DNA from: Acidilobaceae archaeon
Lineage (GTDB): Archaea > Thermoproteota > Thermoprotei_A > Sulfolobales > Acidilobaceae
Length of the DNA: 6,806 bases
Assembly: GCA_027039295.1 (NCBI GenBank)
Contig: JALWEW010000128.1
Coordinates: forward strand, 1-6,806
Direction of reading: 5' to 3'
Position 1 is the first letter of the stretch; each line of letters opens with the position of its first letter. Of the stretch, positions 6,212 to 6,806 are shown piece after piece. The notes under the pieces were generated by a model, which saw only the letters and a list, made by a program, of their open reading frames with translations, was not told where the DNA came from and made no database searches. The position numbers and the translations under genes are program-made.

Positions 6212-6806
6212 CTACACCTCCTGAGGGCCAGCTAGTATATCGATCATCTCGAGTGTTAGAAGGGATAGGGACCTATTTATCCTGTGTAGCATGGTCTGGT
6301 AGTGCTCTATATCCTCCTCCACCACTCTTGAAGCGTAGTCCAGGTCCCCCTCAACATATATAAGAACTGACGCCTCGAGGCTGGGGTATATGTATTGGAG
6401 CGCGTAGAGGGGGGCAGTCACGGTATCAGCCACTATTATATCCTTGTACCTAGATATCTCATCGAGGAACTCCCTTCTATGCTCGGCCAGCATCCTAACA
6501 TTATCGACTGTAAGCACTATCTTCCCCCTATAGTATCCTTCGAAGCCCCCCTGGCCCCTCCTGATTATCTCCTCACTAAGCCTAGCATAGAGGCTCCTGG
6601 AGGCGAGTAAGGGCATGCCCCGCGGCAGCAGGGTCGATGATACACTATCCGATCCCATGGCTGCCTGTGCGAGGACTATCGATGCTACCGGTATGTTGCG
6701 CCTCAAACTGAAGCCTCTGGCGATTGCCACTATCCTCCTCGCGCCATAGACCACTAGCTCCTGTACAACATCATAGAGCGCTGGGGGATAGGGAGGGACA
6801 AAGGCT
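6212..6806 (-). CDS. Nucleoside phosphorylase-like protein with altered active-site motifs (5' end outside window)
   Basis: The frame is open to the right edge, so the gene is cut there; the internal GTG at 6754 falls inside the conserved fold and is not a believable start. The visible 198 residues follow the pattern of the purine nucleoside/uridine phosphorylase family. VVYGARRIVAIARGF matches the usual 'GA+.I+RVGTCG' strand, NIPVASIVLAQAAMGSDSVS matches 'I+.GDIVIA.AA..DG.S', and IIVADTVTAPLYALQYI matches 'V.AVDMETAALYALA'. The key residues differ: the Met-Glu pair that holds the ribose reads Thr-Val, and the RVGTCG phosphate loop reads AIARGF. Catalysis by the usual mechanism therefore looks lost or changed. 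The C-terminal tail (DYASRVVEEDIEHYQTMLHR onward) is a long charged helix not typical of the family. It is followed after one base by the small 76-residue protein, suggesting an operon. The family call rests on pattern memory, not a search, and is moderately sure. Confidence 0.6.
   Translation of the reverse strand, partial: AFVPPYPPALYDVVQELVVYGARRIVAIARGFSLRRNIPVASIVLAQAAMGSDSVSSTLLPRGMPLLASRSLYARLSEEIIRRGQGGFEGYYRGKIVLTVDNVRMLAEHRREFLDEISRYKDIIVADTVTAPLYALQYIYPSLEASVLIYVEGDLDYASRVVEEDIEHYQTMLHRINRSLSLLTLEMIDILAGPQEV
6215..6221 (-). promoter_or_regulatory. Strong ribosome binding site for the 76-residue protein
   Basis: On the - strand these bases read GGAGGTG, matching the archaeal 16S rRNA tail almost fully, with four bases to the GTG at 6210. 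The site lies at the very end of the upstream coding region, its last base directly next to the TAG stop at 6212-6214, consistent with coupled translation. It is the strongest such site in the window. Confidence 0.8.

Noticed and set aside
6157..6610. Two + strand reading frames opposite the phosphorylase-like gene and the small gene.
   Set aside because: They are shadows of - strand genes that have family-like motifs and a strong ribosome site; neither has a convincing ribosome site or motif.

Overview
The window looks like part of the chromosome of a hyperthermophilic crenarchaeon, most likely in or near the Desulfurococcales. The reasons are heavy use of AGG/AGA and ATA codons, GC-rich but TATA/BRE-like AT islands upstream of genes, almost exclusive use of TTG and GTG starts, near-leaderless gene heads, and the presence of archaeal Hjc and a PIN-domain ATPase of the PINA type. 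The genus cannot be fixed from the sequence alone. Genes are packed tightly and no stretch over 300 bases lacks a gene. I see no tRNA, rRNA, CRISPR array, insertion sequence or attachment site.

Layout, left to right. (1) 2-562, + strand: the C-terminal part of a ThiI-type sulfurtransferase, cut by the window edge. (2) 593-1459, - strand: a small amidohydrolase-like protein that has lost the metal-binding His-x-His. (3) 1526-3070, + strand: a PINA-type ATPase with PIN, ATPase and KH-like regions, divergent from gene 2 over what looks like a shared, back-to-back TATA element. (4) 3082-3519, - strand: the Holliday junction resolvase Hjc, convergent with the PINA gene and separated from it by 11 bases. 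(5) 3607-4452, + strand: a stomatin-like SPFH membrane protein, followed after 77 bases by (6) 4530-6008, an NfeD-type membrane serine protease. (7) 6212-6806, - strand: a gene resembling nucleoside phosphorylases but with altered active-site motifs, cut by the right edge. It is followed after one base by (8) 5980-6210, a 76-residue helical protein of unknown function whose end overlaps the end of nfeD.

Functionally, genes 3 and 4 form a recombination pair: PINA is known in Sulfolobus as a Holliday junction branch-migration ATPase that binds Hjc, and here the two genes are neighbours. Genes 5 and 6 form the stomatin/stomatin-protease pair known from Pyrococcus. The two least explained parts are the apparent pseudoenzymes: the amidohydrolase-like gene 2 and the phosphorylase-like gene 7 with its small partner gene 8. 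No wholly new system is evident. The best leads are the degenerate-enzyme operon at the right end and the pina-hjc linkage.
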